From Enterococcus ureilyticus (lineage in GTDB: Bacteria; Bacillota; Bacilli; Lactobacillales; Enterococcaceae): a stretch of DNA of 64,000 nucleotides. The notes under the pieces were generated by a model that saw only the letters and a list, made by a program, of their open reading frames with translations, had not been told where the DNA came from and ran no database searches. Below are positions 8,661 through 17,943 of this stretch, piece after piece. Numbering within the stretch: the first letter of the stretch is position 1; each line of letters opens with the position of its first letter. The stretch covers positions 62,001-126,000 of the forward strand of contig NZ_MIKC01000003.1 in the NCBI RefSeq assembly GCF_001730315.1. Direction: 5' to 3'. The translations under genes and the position numbers were made by a program.

Positions 8661-11600
8661 CTAGCTCGTCACCTTAACAGTAAATCGTTGAATCTCAATA
8701 CCAGCATCATTCAATACAGCTAGCTCAACTTTGTCTGTAGGTGAGGTAATAGCAACACCTAATAAGCTAAATGTGCCATCTTCGGCTATTTTCACTGTTT
8801 GTTGTCGTCTTCTATTTACATAGAGACGAACAGTTGTAGCGGACTTGCCTGTTACTTTACCCGTTACAAAAGTATCATCTATTTTGTATGGGCTTAGTGT
8901 CATCTCTACCGTAGGTTCTTGAATCCCTACGTCATTTCGAGTGATTTCATCTTCATAACGATAACCAACGATTTCTACTTCGTCATCTGTGTAGTCAATC
9001 AAACCTTCAACATCAAAAGTAAATTGTCTGGTTGAAGATAGTAACTTACGTTCGATTTCTTCGCCATTGATCATCAAAGCGACATGCGTATGAAAATAAT
9101 CAGTTCCACCTGTGATTGTTTTATCTTCATATAAGGTGTAAGGATTCACAGTCAAAGAATAAGCTTTTTCTTCGATAGTCACAGTTGCTCGCTCTAATTC
9201 CTTATTTTTCCGGTCTAATGCGATTACTTCGACTTTATCCGTTACATTTTTGATCAGTCCATCTGTGTCTAATTCAAAACTGCCATCTCTAAAAATTGTT
9301 GAGGTAGTAATCAGTTCATCATTGATGACTAATTGGACTTTTTTTGCTGAAGAACTAGTATCTATACTCCCGATTACATAGTCGTCAATTCCTAAGTAGA
9401 AGGTATCGAGTAAGAAAGAACTCTGCTCTGTAACAGTAATAGTACTACTTGCTTTAAAACCGCCATCTTCTGTTGTTGCAGTAATCACAGCTGTTCCTTT
9501 TTTTAGCCCTTTCACTACACCATCTGATGAGACGGTGGCTATAGAGTTATCTGACGTGGTGTATGTGACGTTTTTATTCTTTGCAGTCTCAGGTGTAATC
9601 TTTGTTTGCAAGGTTATTTCTTCAGAAACACTTAATTCTATAGAAGGAGGGGTTAACTCGATCCCAGTTACTTTTAGACTGTCTCCAACTTTTTCTCGAA
9701 CATATTTCCCAGGTTTTGTTCCATCATAATTTGCCATTAAGTCTGCACTACTGGAATAACTATTTTGTGTATCTGGAGAAACTAACCTCCACTTTCCAGT
9801 ATAGGTAGCATCTTTTTTCTCTGGAAAGCTAGCTGTTTTTAGAATATTTCCTGTATTTGCACCTAAAATTAAGGTATTTAATGAATTTGTATAAGCAAAT
9901 AGTTGCTCCATTTTTGTCACATTACGGGTATCCCATTTACTTATGTCAATTGCGGTTAGATTTCGCGTATTGTAAAACATCTTAGTCATATTTTGCACAT
10001 TAGTTGTGTTCCAATTACTTACATCAACTGTTGTCAAGTTGGTTGTTTGATCAAACATTTGGTCCATGTATTTCACTTTACTTGTATCCCAAGAGTTCGT
10101 ATTTAGTGTTGTTAGACTTGATGCAAAGTTAAACATATTCTGCATATAAACGATATTGCTTGTATTCCAACTGCTGACATCAAGCGTTGGCAAATTTTTT
10201 ACATTATAAAACATAAAAGAGGTATCGTAGACACTACTTGTGTCCCAAGTGCTCACATCGAGAACTGCTAAATTTTTTGCCCCTCTGAACATATAAGACA
10301 TATCTTTAACATTACTGGTATTCCACTTACTGACATCAAGTGTTGTTAGACCTTCTGTGTGAAGAAACATTGCTTGCATATTTGTGACACGACTCGTGTC
10401 CCACTTGCTCACATCGAGAGCGGTCAGACTATTTGTCCAGCCAAATAGGTAAGGCATAGTCGTGACATTACTGGTATCCCACTTGCTTACATCAAGAGTG
10501 GACAAACTGCTTGTACAATAAAATAGATTCGTCATGTCAGTCACATTACTGGTATTCCACGAGCTGACATCAAGAACAGTCAAACTACTAGCAAAATCAA
10601 ACGTTTTGAACATTTTTGTCACATTGCTGGTATTCCACTTACTAACATCAAGAGTTGTCAAATTCTTGGCATTGGAAAACATATAAGACATATCTGTTAT
10701 GTTACTTGTATCCCAATTGCCTGTTTCAAGTGCGATTAAGCTAGCTGCACCACGGAACATATCAGCCATACGTGCGACTTTACTGGTATTCCACTTACTG
10801 ACATCTAATGTTGTTAAACTACTTGCCTCTCTAAACATAGCAAACATACTCGTCACGTTACTGGTATCCCAGTTACTCACGTCGAGAGTTGTCAGGTTGC
10901 CAGCAGAAGCAAACATATAAGACATATTCGTAACCTTACTGGTATCCCAGTTACTCACATTTATTGTGCTTAGTTTATTTCCAGGTCCGAAACCTGCACC
11001 AAACATATAAGACATTCCTAAAACATTACTTGTGTTTAATTGCTCTAATCCATCAATTGACTCCAATTCTCCTAACTCATAGAATAGATAATCAGAGTTT
11101 CTATTGGCCATAACAGGCTTCGTGAAAATTATATTTTTGATTTTTTTTCCTTCTAGGCGATTAAGTTTTTCTATTTTGGGTAAGATACCATTTAGCCAAT
11201 CTGAACTAGGAAAATTGCCCTCTCCAAAAGTAAGCGTTTGTGTTTCCGAGTTCCAAGTCCAAGGAACCGTTCCATAAGTACCTGTAACGGCCTCTTTTTT
11301 CTCAGTGATGGTCAAAAGCATTGAAACACTTTTTTTATTAGAAGTGCTTGCTGTAATGGAGACAGTTCCTACTTTTTTACCTATAACGATTCCAGTAGAA
11401 GAAACAGTCGCAATCGTTTCATCACTCGTTGTCCATATAGCGGTTTTGATATTACTTTCTGAGGTGATTTTAGCAGTTAAGGTAAGGCTCTCATTGACTT
11501 CTAGTGTTGTTTTTTCACTTAAAATTTCTATTGTTGTCGGAACCATTTCGTTTGTGTCTTCCGTTTGTTCCGTGGCGGTTGATTCGTTAGAATTCGTTTC

Positions 11601-11708
11601 TTCCACAGTTTTATCTTGTGCTTCTGCTAAAACAGAGGAAGAGGAATACCCGATGCTCCCAATCAATCCAACAAGTATAAGACCTTGAATCAGATAGTTA
11701 TTTTTCAT
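8661..11708 (-). CDS. Secreted BspA-like DUF285 repeat protein with Ig-like domains
   Basis: The protein has 1015 residues, with AGGAGG before the ATG. In order: signal peptide ending near residue 28 (SVLAEAQ); a Thr/Glu-rich linker; a Big_2-type Ig domain (about 57-137) with TIATVSSTGIVIGKKVGT; a DUF285/BspA leucine-rich-like array (about 210-610) of 26-residue units beginning W[DN]TS; a second Big_2 domain (about 655-735); and three related beta-rich modules of about 80 residues to the C-terminus. The last residues are RFTVKVTS: no LPXTG motif, hydrophobic stretch, WxL, LysM or choline-binding repeats are visible, so retention at the surface, if any, must be indirect. Related proteins are adhesins or surface antigens in firmicutes and mycoplasmas. 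Its role here is inferred to be adhesion or matrix binding. Confidence 0.88.
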   Translation of the reverse strand: MKNNYLIQGLILVGLIGSIGYSSSSVLAEAQDKTVEETNSNESTATEQTEDTNEMVPTTIEILSEKTTLEVNESLTLTAKITSESNIKTAIWTTSDETIATVSSTGIVIGKKVGTVSITASTSNKKSVSMLLTITEKKEAVTGTYGTVPWTWNSETQTLTFGEGNFPSSDWLNGILPKIEKLNRLEGKKIKNIIFTKPVMANRNSDYLFYELGELESIDGLEQLNTSNVLGMSYMFGAGFGPGNKLSTINVSNWDTSKVTNMSYMFASAGNLTTLDVSNWDTSNVTSMFAMFREASSLTTLDVSKWNTSKVARMADMFRGAASLIALETGNWDTSNITDMSYMFSNAKNLTTLDVSKWNTSNVTKMFKTFDFASSLTVLDVSSWNTSNVTDMTNLFYCTSSLSTLDVSKWDTSNVTTMPYLFGWTNSLTALDVSKWDTSRVTNMQAMFLHTEGLTTLDVSKWNTSNVKDMSYMFRGAKNLAVLDVSTWDTSSVYDTSFMFYNVKNLPTLDVSSWNTSNIVYMQNMFNFASSLTTLNTNSWDTSKVKYMDQMFDQTTNLTTVDVSNWNTTNVQNMTKMFYNTRNLTAIDISKWDTRNVTKMEQLFAYTNSLNTLILGANTGNILKTASFPEKKDATYTGKWRLVSPDTQNSYSSSADLMANYDGTKPGKYVREKVGDSLKVTGIELTPPSIELSVSEEITLQTKITPETAKNKNVTYTTSDNSIATVSSDGVVKGLKKGTAVITATTEDGGFKASSTITVTEQSSFLLDTFYLGIDDYVIGSIDTSSSAKKVQLVINDELITTSTIFRDGSFELDTDGLIKNVTDKVEVIALDRKNKELERATVTIEEKAYSLTVNPYTLYEDKTITGGTDYFHTHVALMINGEEIERKLLSSTRQFTFDVEGLIDYTDDEVEIVGYRYEDEITRNDVGIQEPTVEMTLSPYKIDDTFVTGKVTGKSATTVRLYVNRRRQQTVKIAEDGTFSLLGVAITSPTDKVELAVLNDAGIEIQRFTVKVTS
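9870..11040 (-). repeat. Tandem 78-bp coding repeats (DUF285 units)
   Basis: Fourteen units begin with W-[DN]-T, each 26 residues (78 bases), of the type WDTSNVTDMSYMF followed by a variable segment and LTTLDVS. They are preceded by one degenerate unit beginning LNTSNV. Units differ at the DNA level, so they are old, but near-identical 18-mers recur exactly 78 bases apart. Confidence 0.9.
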
Positions 11709-11726
11709 ATTTCCTCCTTAGGTAAC

Positions 11727-12179
11727 TTAATCTTCTTTCTCAAATCCTAAATTTGTTAATTTTTTTGCATTTGCTTTTTCACTTGCTGAATCAAAATCCC
11801 CGTCAGGTAAAGAGATCAATGGCAACATTTTGGCATCATCTTTAGAAAGTAATTTTAAATCTACTTCAATCGTTTCTACTGCTTCTTTTTCTTTAAAGAT
11901 AATTGAATAGTTCAGGCCTTTTTTATCAACATATAATTCTTTACTAGGCTTTAATAAGCTTTCTGCCTTTTTTTTCGTTTTTACCCCCATTGTTTCGTAT
12001 TGAATAATGGTGGTAATCGTTTTTTTTAGTAGCGTATCATTTTTGTAACTATTTTGAATCGTTACATTTTCATCATCTTGCCTAAGTTTGTACGTGGCTG
12101 TTTGACTTTTTGCTGTACAAGCACTCATAAAGACGAGTAATAAAAAAACTATACCAATAACTCTCCAATCTTTTTTCAT
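11727..12179 (-). CDS. YehR-type lipoprotein (DUF1307 family)
   Basis: This is a 150-residue lipoprotein. A basic N-terminus and hydrophobic stretch end in the lipobox MSAC, so the mature protein starts at C21 and is anchored to the outer face of the membrane. The rest is a small alpha/beta domain with the pattern YKLRQDDENVTIQNSY and a C-terminal NLGFEKED, resembling the DUF1307 (YehR) family, whose function is unknown. The ribosome binding site AGGAGG lies upstream. It is followed by the DUF285 gene after only 18 bases, so the two are probably co-transcribed. A functional link between the lipoprotein and the secreted repeat protein is possible but unproven. Confidence 0.8.
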   Translation of the reverse strand: MKKDWRVIGIVFLLLVFMSACTAKSQTATYKLRQDDENVTIQNSYKNDTLLKKTITTIIQYETMGVKTKKKAESLLKPSKELYVDKKGLNYSIIFKEKEAVETIEVDLKLLSKDDAKMLPLISLPDGDFDSASEKANAKKLTNLGFEKED

Positions 12180-12284
12180 CTTTTCACCTCCTTAATTAAA
12201 CATGCAATGTTAATCATAACATATTTAAAGTAATTTAAATTATTCTTTTTGAATTTTTTAAGGGGTGAGGGGGAATATAAGTAA

Positions 12285-12330
12285 TACGAAAAAACAGCAA
12301 GCTAGGAGATCTGCTTGCTGTTTTTTCGTA
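12285..12330 (-). terminator. Terminator after the TVP38-type gene
   Basis: An 18-bp perfect stem (TACGAAAAAACAGCAAGC and its complement) encloses a 10-base loop. Its six-base T-run reads out of the minus-strand gene at 12340. Confidence 0.85.
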
Positions 12331-12339
12331 TGTGAATTT

Positions 12340-12933
12340 CTAATAGATCAAAAAATGGTTAAACAAGAACAAGATGGCATAGCCATAACTGGCAACAGAC
12401 CAAAATTTAAAGAGTAGCAAAATCTTCATATATTCCTTGAAAGGAAGGTCTGCAAGTCCTGCAACTAAGCAAGCTAAATCGTCAGGGGCAAAAGGGACTA
12501 ATAACGTGACAATCATTAATTTCTTGATTCCTTTTTCAGGACGATCCAACATTTTCTCGAATTTTAAATAGCGTTTTTTGGTCAAAATCAATCGTGCAAA
12601 GGGCTTGCCATAGTAGCGTGCCAACCAATAAACGATGATCTCACCTATAATCAAGCCAGCATAACTATAAAGTAGTCCAGGGATATTACCAAATATCAGC
12701 ATACCGACAACCGTCGAAATCCCTCCAGGAAGAATCGGCACAATAACTTGGAGTATTTGTAAAAAGATAAAGATGAATACAGCATACTCACCAAACTGCT
12801 TGATAAAATCTTGTAAAGACTGAACTGAATGAAAAACACCTTTAGAATAGCCATAAATCACTAAAGTAGTAAAACAAAGGACACCTAGAATAGGCAGGAC
12901 ATAAATAATTCGTTTCAGAATTTTTTTCCCCAT
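12340..12933 (-). CDS. TVP38/TMEM64 (DedA-like) membrane protein
   Basis: The protein has 197 residues with about five hydrophobic segments. The central stretch LPGGISTVVGMLIFGNIPGLLYSYAGLIIGEIIVYWLARYYG, with conserved glycines and a re-entrant look, is the VTT/SNARE-associated domain of the TVP38/DedA group. The PFAPDD motif near residue 148 also fits. Members act in lipid scrambling or undecaprenyl-phosphate recycling and affect membrane-potential homeostasis in other bacteria; the substrate here is unknown. It sits 21 bases downstream of the YfhO-type gene and is probably in the same operon, which would place two membrane-lipid-linked functions together. Confidence 0.85.
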   Translation of the reverse strand: MGKKILKRIIYVLPILGVLCFTTLVIYGYSKGVFHSVQSLQDFIKQFGEYAVFIFIFLQILQVIVPILPGGISTVVGMLIFGNIPGLLYSYAGLIIGEIIVYWLARYYGKPFARLILTKKRYLKFEKMLDRPEKGIKKLMIVTLLVPFAPDDLACLVAGLADLPFKEYMKILLLFKFWSVASYGYAILFLFNHFLIY

Positions 12934-12954
12934 GACTGCAGTTTCCTTTCGCTG

Positions 12955-15522
12955 TTACGTTGCTTTTCGTAACACAAAATGTTTTAGTAGTTGATAAAAT
13001 AATACGCCCAAAAGAACAGAAATGCTAATCAAAACGCCTATAAGAAAATTTTTCTGCTGATAAACCATCCTGATTTGATGCTTTCCAGAAGTTAAGTTGA
13101 TGCCTATAAAATTATCTAATACAGCGATAGCTTTGACTTTTTTTCCATCCACTGTGATTTGCCAGTTTTTATCATAAGGAATAGCGAGATAAAGTAATGA
13201 ATTTTCTGAAGCATCAACCGTAATTTCACCAGTCAATTTTCCAGAAACTTCCTCATTAAGTTGAATGGCTCGGGACTTTTGCTTATCAATGAAAGAATCA
13301 AACGCTTCTTGCTGTAATGTTTTTAAGTCGATTGTTTTTTCTTCAAGTTCAGCTTCAGACTCGATCTGAATTTGAACGGTGGCATCATTTTCAAAGTAGC
13401 CCAAATTAAACAATTGGTTGGTTACAATATAAACAGCCGGCTGGATTTTTTGCCCGTTTACTTTAAATGAGGTGATTTTTTTCCAATTGATTTCTGGTGC
13501 ATAGAGATAAAGTTCGCCGTCGGCTGTTGTTTTAGTAGTAAGAGTATAACAATTATCTGGTTCTTCACTCCAAACAATTCTTTGTGTTTCTTCAAAGTAG
13601 TGTTGTTGTTTTTTCTGTATCTGTTGTAAAATCATTTCTTGATTTTTCAAGGGCTGATTTTTTGCTAGTTTTAGAGTAGCAAAATCTTGTGGGACTAAGT
13701 ACCCCATCCCGATCGCTTCAGCATTTTCATAGATATTTGTTGACGGTTCACTTGACCTGTTTTTTTGAGGAAATTTATTTTCTGGTGTTAGTTGATAATG
13801 AACATTTAAAAGAAAATTGATCACTTTCGATTCATCTACATATGCGATTCTACGATCATTTTTTTGATAAAGACCTAAAGCATGCAATGTATCTTGTGTT
13901 TTGGCATCCAGCGTAGAAGTGTAGCTTGAAACACCAGCATATCCATATAAAATTGGATTATTATACCCATTATTTTTTTCATTATAACCGGCCTCATCTG
14001 AATCGATCGTTTGTTTTATACGGAATAAATGGTTATTTTCATTATGCAAATCTGAAATAAGTTTATCTTGAATTTGATAAGTCTCGGCAAATTTTTCTTG
14101 GTTACCAAAAGGAATATCTTTAACACTGATCCAAAAATTAAAGACTAATTCAGAACAAACGACAAAAAATAGTAGAAAATAGAGCCCATTTTTTTTAGCG
14201 CCATTTTGGTTCTGAAGGAAGAAAATTAAAGTGAAAATCAACCAAATACCTAATAGTGAGAGAATAAAATAATGATCGGATAATAGATAAATTTTTTCCT
14301 TTGAAAATTTTAGAGCAATAAACCCAATCGTCAGTAATCCAGAAAAAATAAGCGGAACAGCAATCGGTATTTTTGCCCCAAGCTCTAATTTAAGAAAGGC
14401 TTCATAAGCAAACTTGATTATCAAAAAACTAAAGATAAACGTATTTCGATAAGGAAAGCCTGCAGGACTTTGAAACATATGCCAGATAGTATTAACTAAT
14501 TCCAACCAAAAACTTAAAAAGATAAATCCGATTAAAAAGCCAGCTCCGAGTTTTTCCTTTTTAGTAATACTTGATAATTGGAAGTACGCAATGAACAATA
14601 GAACCATCAGAATCCCAGAAAAAATAGTTGGCAAATGTTCCAAACGCCACTCAAAATTAACATTCCCTAAACCAAACTGAGAAAGAAAATTTAACCCGAA
14701 ATTTGGTGTGGGTAAAAACGTATGCCAATCAAAGCTTGTTTTCTTTGTTGCCAACATGCCTTCAACAGCTGGAATCAGAATAAAACTAGTACTAATTCCT
14801 GTAAGAAGAGAAGTGATAAAAAATAATCGACCCTTTTTAATAAATTGCCAAAGAGACTTTTTTTTAGCGTCATCTATTTTTTGATAATACCAATACAGAC
14901 TATAACAAACTGCAAAAATACAGAGCATATAGCCCATATAGTAGTTTGTCACAATCGATAGAAACAAGATCGCTGCATATAGCGCATATTTTTTATGATC
15001 CCATAAACGTTGGATACCCAGTACCAGTAAAGGCAATAAGATCAATGCGTCTAACCACATGAAATTCAAACAATAAACAGTCACAAAGCCACATAAACTA
15101 TAGGAAGTCGAAAAAAGTAAAGTGGCAACTGTAGCATGTTGATACGTTTTTTGAAGGTAATAAAACATAGAGGTCCCCATAAGTGAAATCTTGAGTGTAA
15201 TGATCAATAATATAGCAATCGGTAGTTGTTCATATGAAAACAACAAAACGATAAGATTAAAGGGACTTAGCAAATAATACGCACTTAAAGGCAAAATCGT
15301 TCCGCCAAGTGCGTCAGAAAATGAATACAGAGAATGCGTTTCTCCTTGGAAAAATTGTTTAAAGGCACTTAAAAAAGGCATATACTGTGAACCTAGATCA
15401 CTAACTAAGAGATTGTTATTCCCAAAAGGCGCTAAGCCCAAAATCGACCAGAGTACGATCAATAATAAAAACGGCAGCAAAAAACTTCCACCAATCAATG
15501 CATATTTTTTTACTTTTGACAT
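12955..15522 (-). CDS. yfhO: YfhO-family multispanning membrane glycosyltransferase
   Basis: The protein has 855 residues. About a dozen transmembrane helices occupy residues 1-440, a large extracytoplasmic domain follows to about residue 825, and one final helix is followed by a basic tail. The N-terminal signature, with LVSDLGSQYMPFLSAFKQF and the acidic residue after the first helix, matches the YfhO/GT-C fold family. In Bacillus and Listeria, YfhO-type proteins transfer sugars from undecaprenyl-phosphate-sugar made by CsbB/GtlA-type enzymes onto lipoteichoic acid. A CsbB-like enzyme is encoded at 43082-44020 in this window. The acceptor in this species is inferred, not shown. Confidence 0.88.
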   Translation of the reverse strand: MSKVKKYALIGGSFLLPFLLLIVLWSILGLAPFGNNNLLVSDLGSQYMPFLSAFKQFFQGETHSLYSFSDALGGTILPLSAYYLLSPFNLIVLLFSYEQLPIAILLIITLKISLMGTSMFYYLQKTYQHATVATLLFSTSYSLCGFVTVYCLNFMWLDALILLPLLVLGIQRLWDHKKYALYAAILFLSIVTNYYMGYMLCIFAVCYSLYWYYQKIDDAKKKSLWQFIKKGRLFFITSLLTGISTSFILIPAVEGMLATKKTSFDWHTFLPTPNFGLNFLSQFGLGNVNFEWRLEHLPTIFSGILMVLLFIAYFQLSSITKKEKLGAGFLIGFIFLSFWLELVNTIWHMFQSPAGFPYRNTFIFSFLIIKFAYEAFLKLELGAKIPIAVPLIFSGLLTIGFIALKFSKEKIYLLSDHYFILSLLGIWLIFTLIFFLQNQNGAKKNGLYFLLFFVVCSELVFNFWISVKDIPFGNQEKFAETYQIQDKLISDLHNENNHLFRIKQTIDSDEAGYNEKNNGYNNPILYGYAGVSSYTSTLDAKTQDTLHALGLYQKNDRRIAYVDESKVINFLLNVHYQLTPENKFPQKNRSSEPSTNIYENAEAIGMGYLVPQDFATLKLAKNQPLKNQEMILQQIQKKQQHYFEETQRIVWSEEPDNCYTLTTKTTADGELYLYAPEINWKKITSFKVNGQKIQPAVYIVTNQLFNLGYFENDATVQIQIESEAELEEKTIDLKTLQQEAFDSFIDKQKSRAIQLNEEVSGKLTGEITVDASENSLLYLAIPYDKNWQITVDGKKVKAIAVLDNFIGINLTSGKHQIRMVYQQKNFLIGVLISISVLLGVLFYQLLKHFVLRKAT

Positions 15523-15894
15523 AATTTAAACTGCTCCTCTATTCTAATAATTTGTAACTGTTTTAGGATAAAGGTCCAATCAATCTTGCGAAATCAAACG
15601 AACTACCTGCAACAATAATATGATTCAGAACTAATGAATAATAAATCCAATATTTCTCTAAGTTTATAGTCTATCATGGATTCAAGGTGTATGTAAAAGA
15701 AACACTGCGTGCTTCATACATATAGTCTTGTTTATTTTATCACAACCATTGTCATTTAAAAGGATTGTGAGAATTTTTTACTCTTTTTTAGAGAATGACT
15801 TTTTTTAGTAGATGAATTATTTATGGAATTAAAGATTGTAATTAGTGAAAAGCACGCAAGCTTTCGCTATAATAGAGAATGAGGAGTTGATAAG
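15523..15894. other. Divergent intergenic region yfhO/folC
   Basis: This is a 372-base AT-rich spacer between divergent genes. A TATAAT at 15868-15873 lies 21 bases before folC and is its likely -10 box, with no good -35 match at the right distance. I saw no open frame of note, no strong hairpin and no repeat. Confidence 0.5.
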
Positions 15895-17196
15895 ATGTCA
15901 TTAACGATAGAAGAAGCAATCGATTGGATTCATAGTAGATTGTTGTTTGGCTCTAGACCAGGGCTTGATCGAGTAGAAGAATTATTAAAAAGAATCGATA
16001 ATCCTGAAATAAAAGTGCCAACGATCCATATTGCAGGGACAAATGGTAAAGGTTCTACGGTCACTTATTTACGTTGCATGCTAGAAGAGCTAGGCTTGAA
16101 GGTAGGTACGTTTACATCTCCTTATATCGAACAGTTCAATGAACGAATCGCGATTAATGGACGAGGGATATCAGATGATCAGATTATCTTGTATGTAGAA
16201 AAATATCAAGCATTGATCAAAGAGATGGATCAGCAACCTGAAAGTGCAGGGATAACAGAATTTGAAACATTGACAGTAATGGCTTTGGATTACTTTCTTG
16301 ATGAACAAGTGGATATTGCCATCATCGAAGTTGGCCTTGGTGGGTTGTTAGATAGCACCAATGTGGTCAAACCAATGTTAACAGCGATTACGACCATCGG
16401 CAAAGACCACACCGAAATTCTAGGTGAAACAATCGAAGCAATTGCCTTTCAAAAAGCTGGGATCATTAAAGAGAAGATTCCTGTTGTTACAGGGAATATT
16501 GAAGAAACAGCATTCGTCGTGATCAGTGAAGTCGCTGCTGAAAAAAATAGTACAATCTATCGTTATGAACAAGACTACAAAGCCAACTATCTACATCCAG
16601 ATAAAAATTGGGGTGAAATCTTTGATTTTTATGGAGAAGTGGGCAAATTACCCAAGGTCAAAGTCCCATTGTTAGGTCGCCATCAAGTAGAAAATGCCGC
16701 AGTTGCGATTCAACTATTTTACCTCTATTGTCAAATGCGGCAAATCAATTTTACCGATAGAGATGTGTATCACGGACTAGCTCAAGCACAGTGGCCAGCA
16801 CGGATGGAGAAGATCAGTAATGAACCATTGATCATCTTGGATGGTGCTCACAATGATCATGCGATGCGCCGCCTTGCTGAGAATTTAAAAAAGGAATTTC
16901 CAAATCGAGAGATCCACATTCTATTTTCCGCTCTATCATCAAAAAATATCGATCAAATGATTGCTATTTTGCGGAAGGTACCGAATGTCCATTTATACTT
17001 GACCACCTTTGACTATCCTAGAGCGGTCGAATTAACAAAAATGGCCCATTATGAAGATGAGAAGACTGAAATTGTTTCATTATGGCAATTTGGCTTAGCA
17101 GAAATTTTAGAAAAAATGTCTTCTGAGGATTTAATGTTAGTCACAGGTTCGCTTTATTTTGTTTCACAAGTACGTGAATTATTACTAAATATCTAA
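15895..17196 (+). CDS. folC: Folylpolyglutamate synthase / dihydrofolate synthase
   Basis: FolC adds glutamate residues to folates (and may join dihydropteroate to glutamate), retaining folate cofactors in the cytoplasm. The Mur-ligase-type P-loop is HIAGTNGKGSTVTYL near residue 45. The Omega-loop/substrate region includes FTSPYIEQFNERI, and the second conserved block is IIEVGLGGLLDSTNV with GKDHTEILG. The C-terminal domain contains the LDGAHNDHAM motif. At 433 residues it is a normal length. AGGAG lies 7-11 bases before the ATG. A HAD phosphatase gene follows after 32 bases and is probably in the same transcript. Confidence 0.96.
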   Translation: MSLTIEEAIDWIHSRLLFGSRPGLDRVEELLKRIDNPEIKVPTIHIAGTNGKGSTVTYLRCMLEELGLKVGTFTSPYIEQFNERIAINGRGISDDQIILYVEKYQALIKEMDQQPESAGITEFETLTVMALDYFLDEQVDIAIIEVGLGGLLDSTNVVKPMLTAITTIGKDHTEILGETIEAIAFQKAGIIKEKIPVVTGNIEETAFVVISEVAAEKNSTIYRYEQDYKANYLHPDKNWGEIFDFYGEVGKLPKVKVPLLGRHQVENAAVAIQLFYLYCQMRQINFTDRDVYHGLAQAQWPARMEKISNEPLIILDGAHNDHAMRRLAENLKKEFPNREIHILFSALSSKNIDQMIAILRKVPNVHLYLTTFDYPRAVELTKMAHYEDEKTEIVSLWQFGLAEILEKMSSEDLMLVTGSLYFVSQVRELLLNI

Positions 17197-17228
17197 TGTT
17201 GCTCATTAATGATTATCAGGAGGAAAAG

Positions 17229-17888
17229 ATGAAAAAAATTGACGGTGTGATTTTTGATATGGATGGTTTATTGTTTGACACTGAGTTGATTTACTATCAA
17301 TCAACGCAAAAAATAGCAGATGCAATGAGTTTTCCTTATAGTAAAGAGTTGTATTTAGAGTTTTTAGGTGTGTCTGATGAAGAAGTCCAAGAAAACTATC
17401 ATCGAATCTATAAAGATTTCGGTAAGGAAAAAGTGAATGAGTTTATAAACCGTTCCTATGACGAGACCTATCAAGTATTTAAGTCAGGCGAAGTTCCATT
17501 AAAAGAGGGTGTCTTAGCGTTACTCGATTTTCTTGATCAACAAGAGATTCCAAGAATCGTTGCTTCAAGCAATGTTCGTCCAGCAATCGAGTTATTATTA
17601 GAAGGTGCTGGAATCAAGGAACGTTTTTCTGGAATTGTTTCGGCAGAAGATGTGACCCGAGCAAAACCAGATCCTGAGATATTCCAAAAAGCATTAGCTA
17701 ATCTCGGCACAAAGGCTGATAGCACCTTAATCTTTGAGGATTCGTTTCATGGCGTGACAGCAGCAGATGCAGCGGGGATTCCTGTGATTATGGTTCCAGA
17801 CTTATTGGCACCAACTGATGAAATCAAAGAAAAAACACTGGAAATTCTTGATAGTTTGACTCAAGTTCCAGCTTATCTAAAAAAATAA
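17229..17888 (+). CDS. HAD-superfamily phosphatase (beta-phosphoglucomutase-like)
   Basis: This is a haloacid dehalogenase-fold hydrolase of subclass IA with 219 residues. Motif I is FDMDGLLFDTE, with nucleophile D10 and acid/base D12; motif II is VASSN; motif III is the lysine in RAKPDPEIF; motif IV is FEDSFHGVTAA. The cap is the four-helix type, so the substrate is likely a small sugar phosphate or nucleotide, but it cannot be named. The start is the ATG at 17229, preceded by CAGGAGGA; the in-frame extension to 17196 overlaps the folC stop and lacks a ribosome binding site. It lies in a folC-HAD transcription unit that ends at the hairpin overlapping radC. Confidence 0.9.
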   Translation: MKKIDGVIFDMDGLLFDTELIYYQSTQKIADAMSFPYSKELYLEFLGVSDEEVQENYHRIYKDFGKEKVNEFINRSYDETYQVFKSGEVPLKEGVLALLDFLDQQEIPRIVASSNVRPAIELLLEGAGIKERFSGIVSAEDVTRAKPDPEIFQKALANLGTKADSTLIFEDSFHGVTAADAAGIPVIMVPDLLAPTDEIKEKTLEILDSLTQVPAYLKK

Positions 17889-17943
17889 AAAAATCACTCC
17901 TTTGCGTATCTTGTAGTAGAAGCGTATAAAGGAGTGATTTTTT
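17888..17943 (+). terminator. Terminator hairpin overlapping the radC ribosome binding site
   Basis: The arms AAAAAATCACTCCTTT (17888-17903) and AAAGGAGTGATTTTTT (17928-17943) pair perfectly over 16 bases around a 24-base loop, ending in six Ts. The 3' arm contains the sequence AAAGGAGTGA, a near-perfect ribosome binding site for the TTG start of radC at 17942, and the T-run overlaps that start codon. Confidence 0.85.

Noticed and set aside
10699-11688. Plus-strand open frames opposite the DUF285 protein gene
   Set aside because: They are shadows of the repetitive minus-strand coding sequence, with no initiation signals and low-complexity translations rich in L, V and S.
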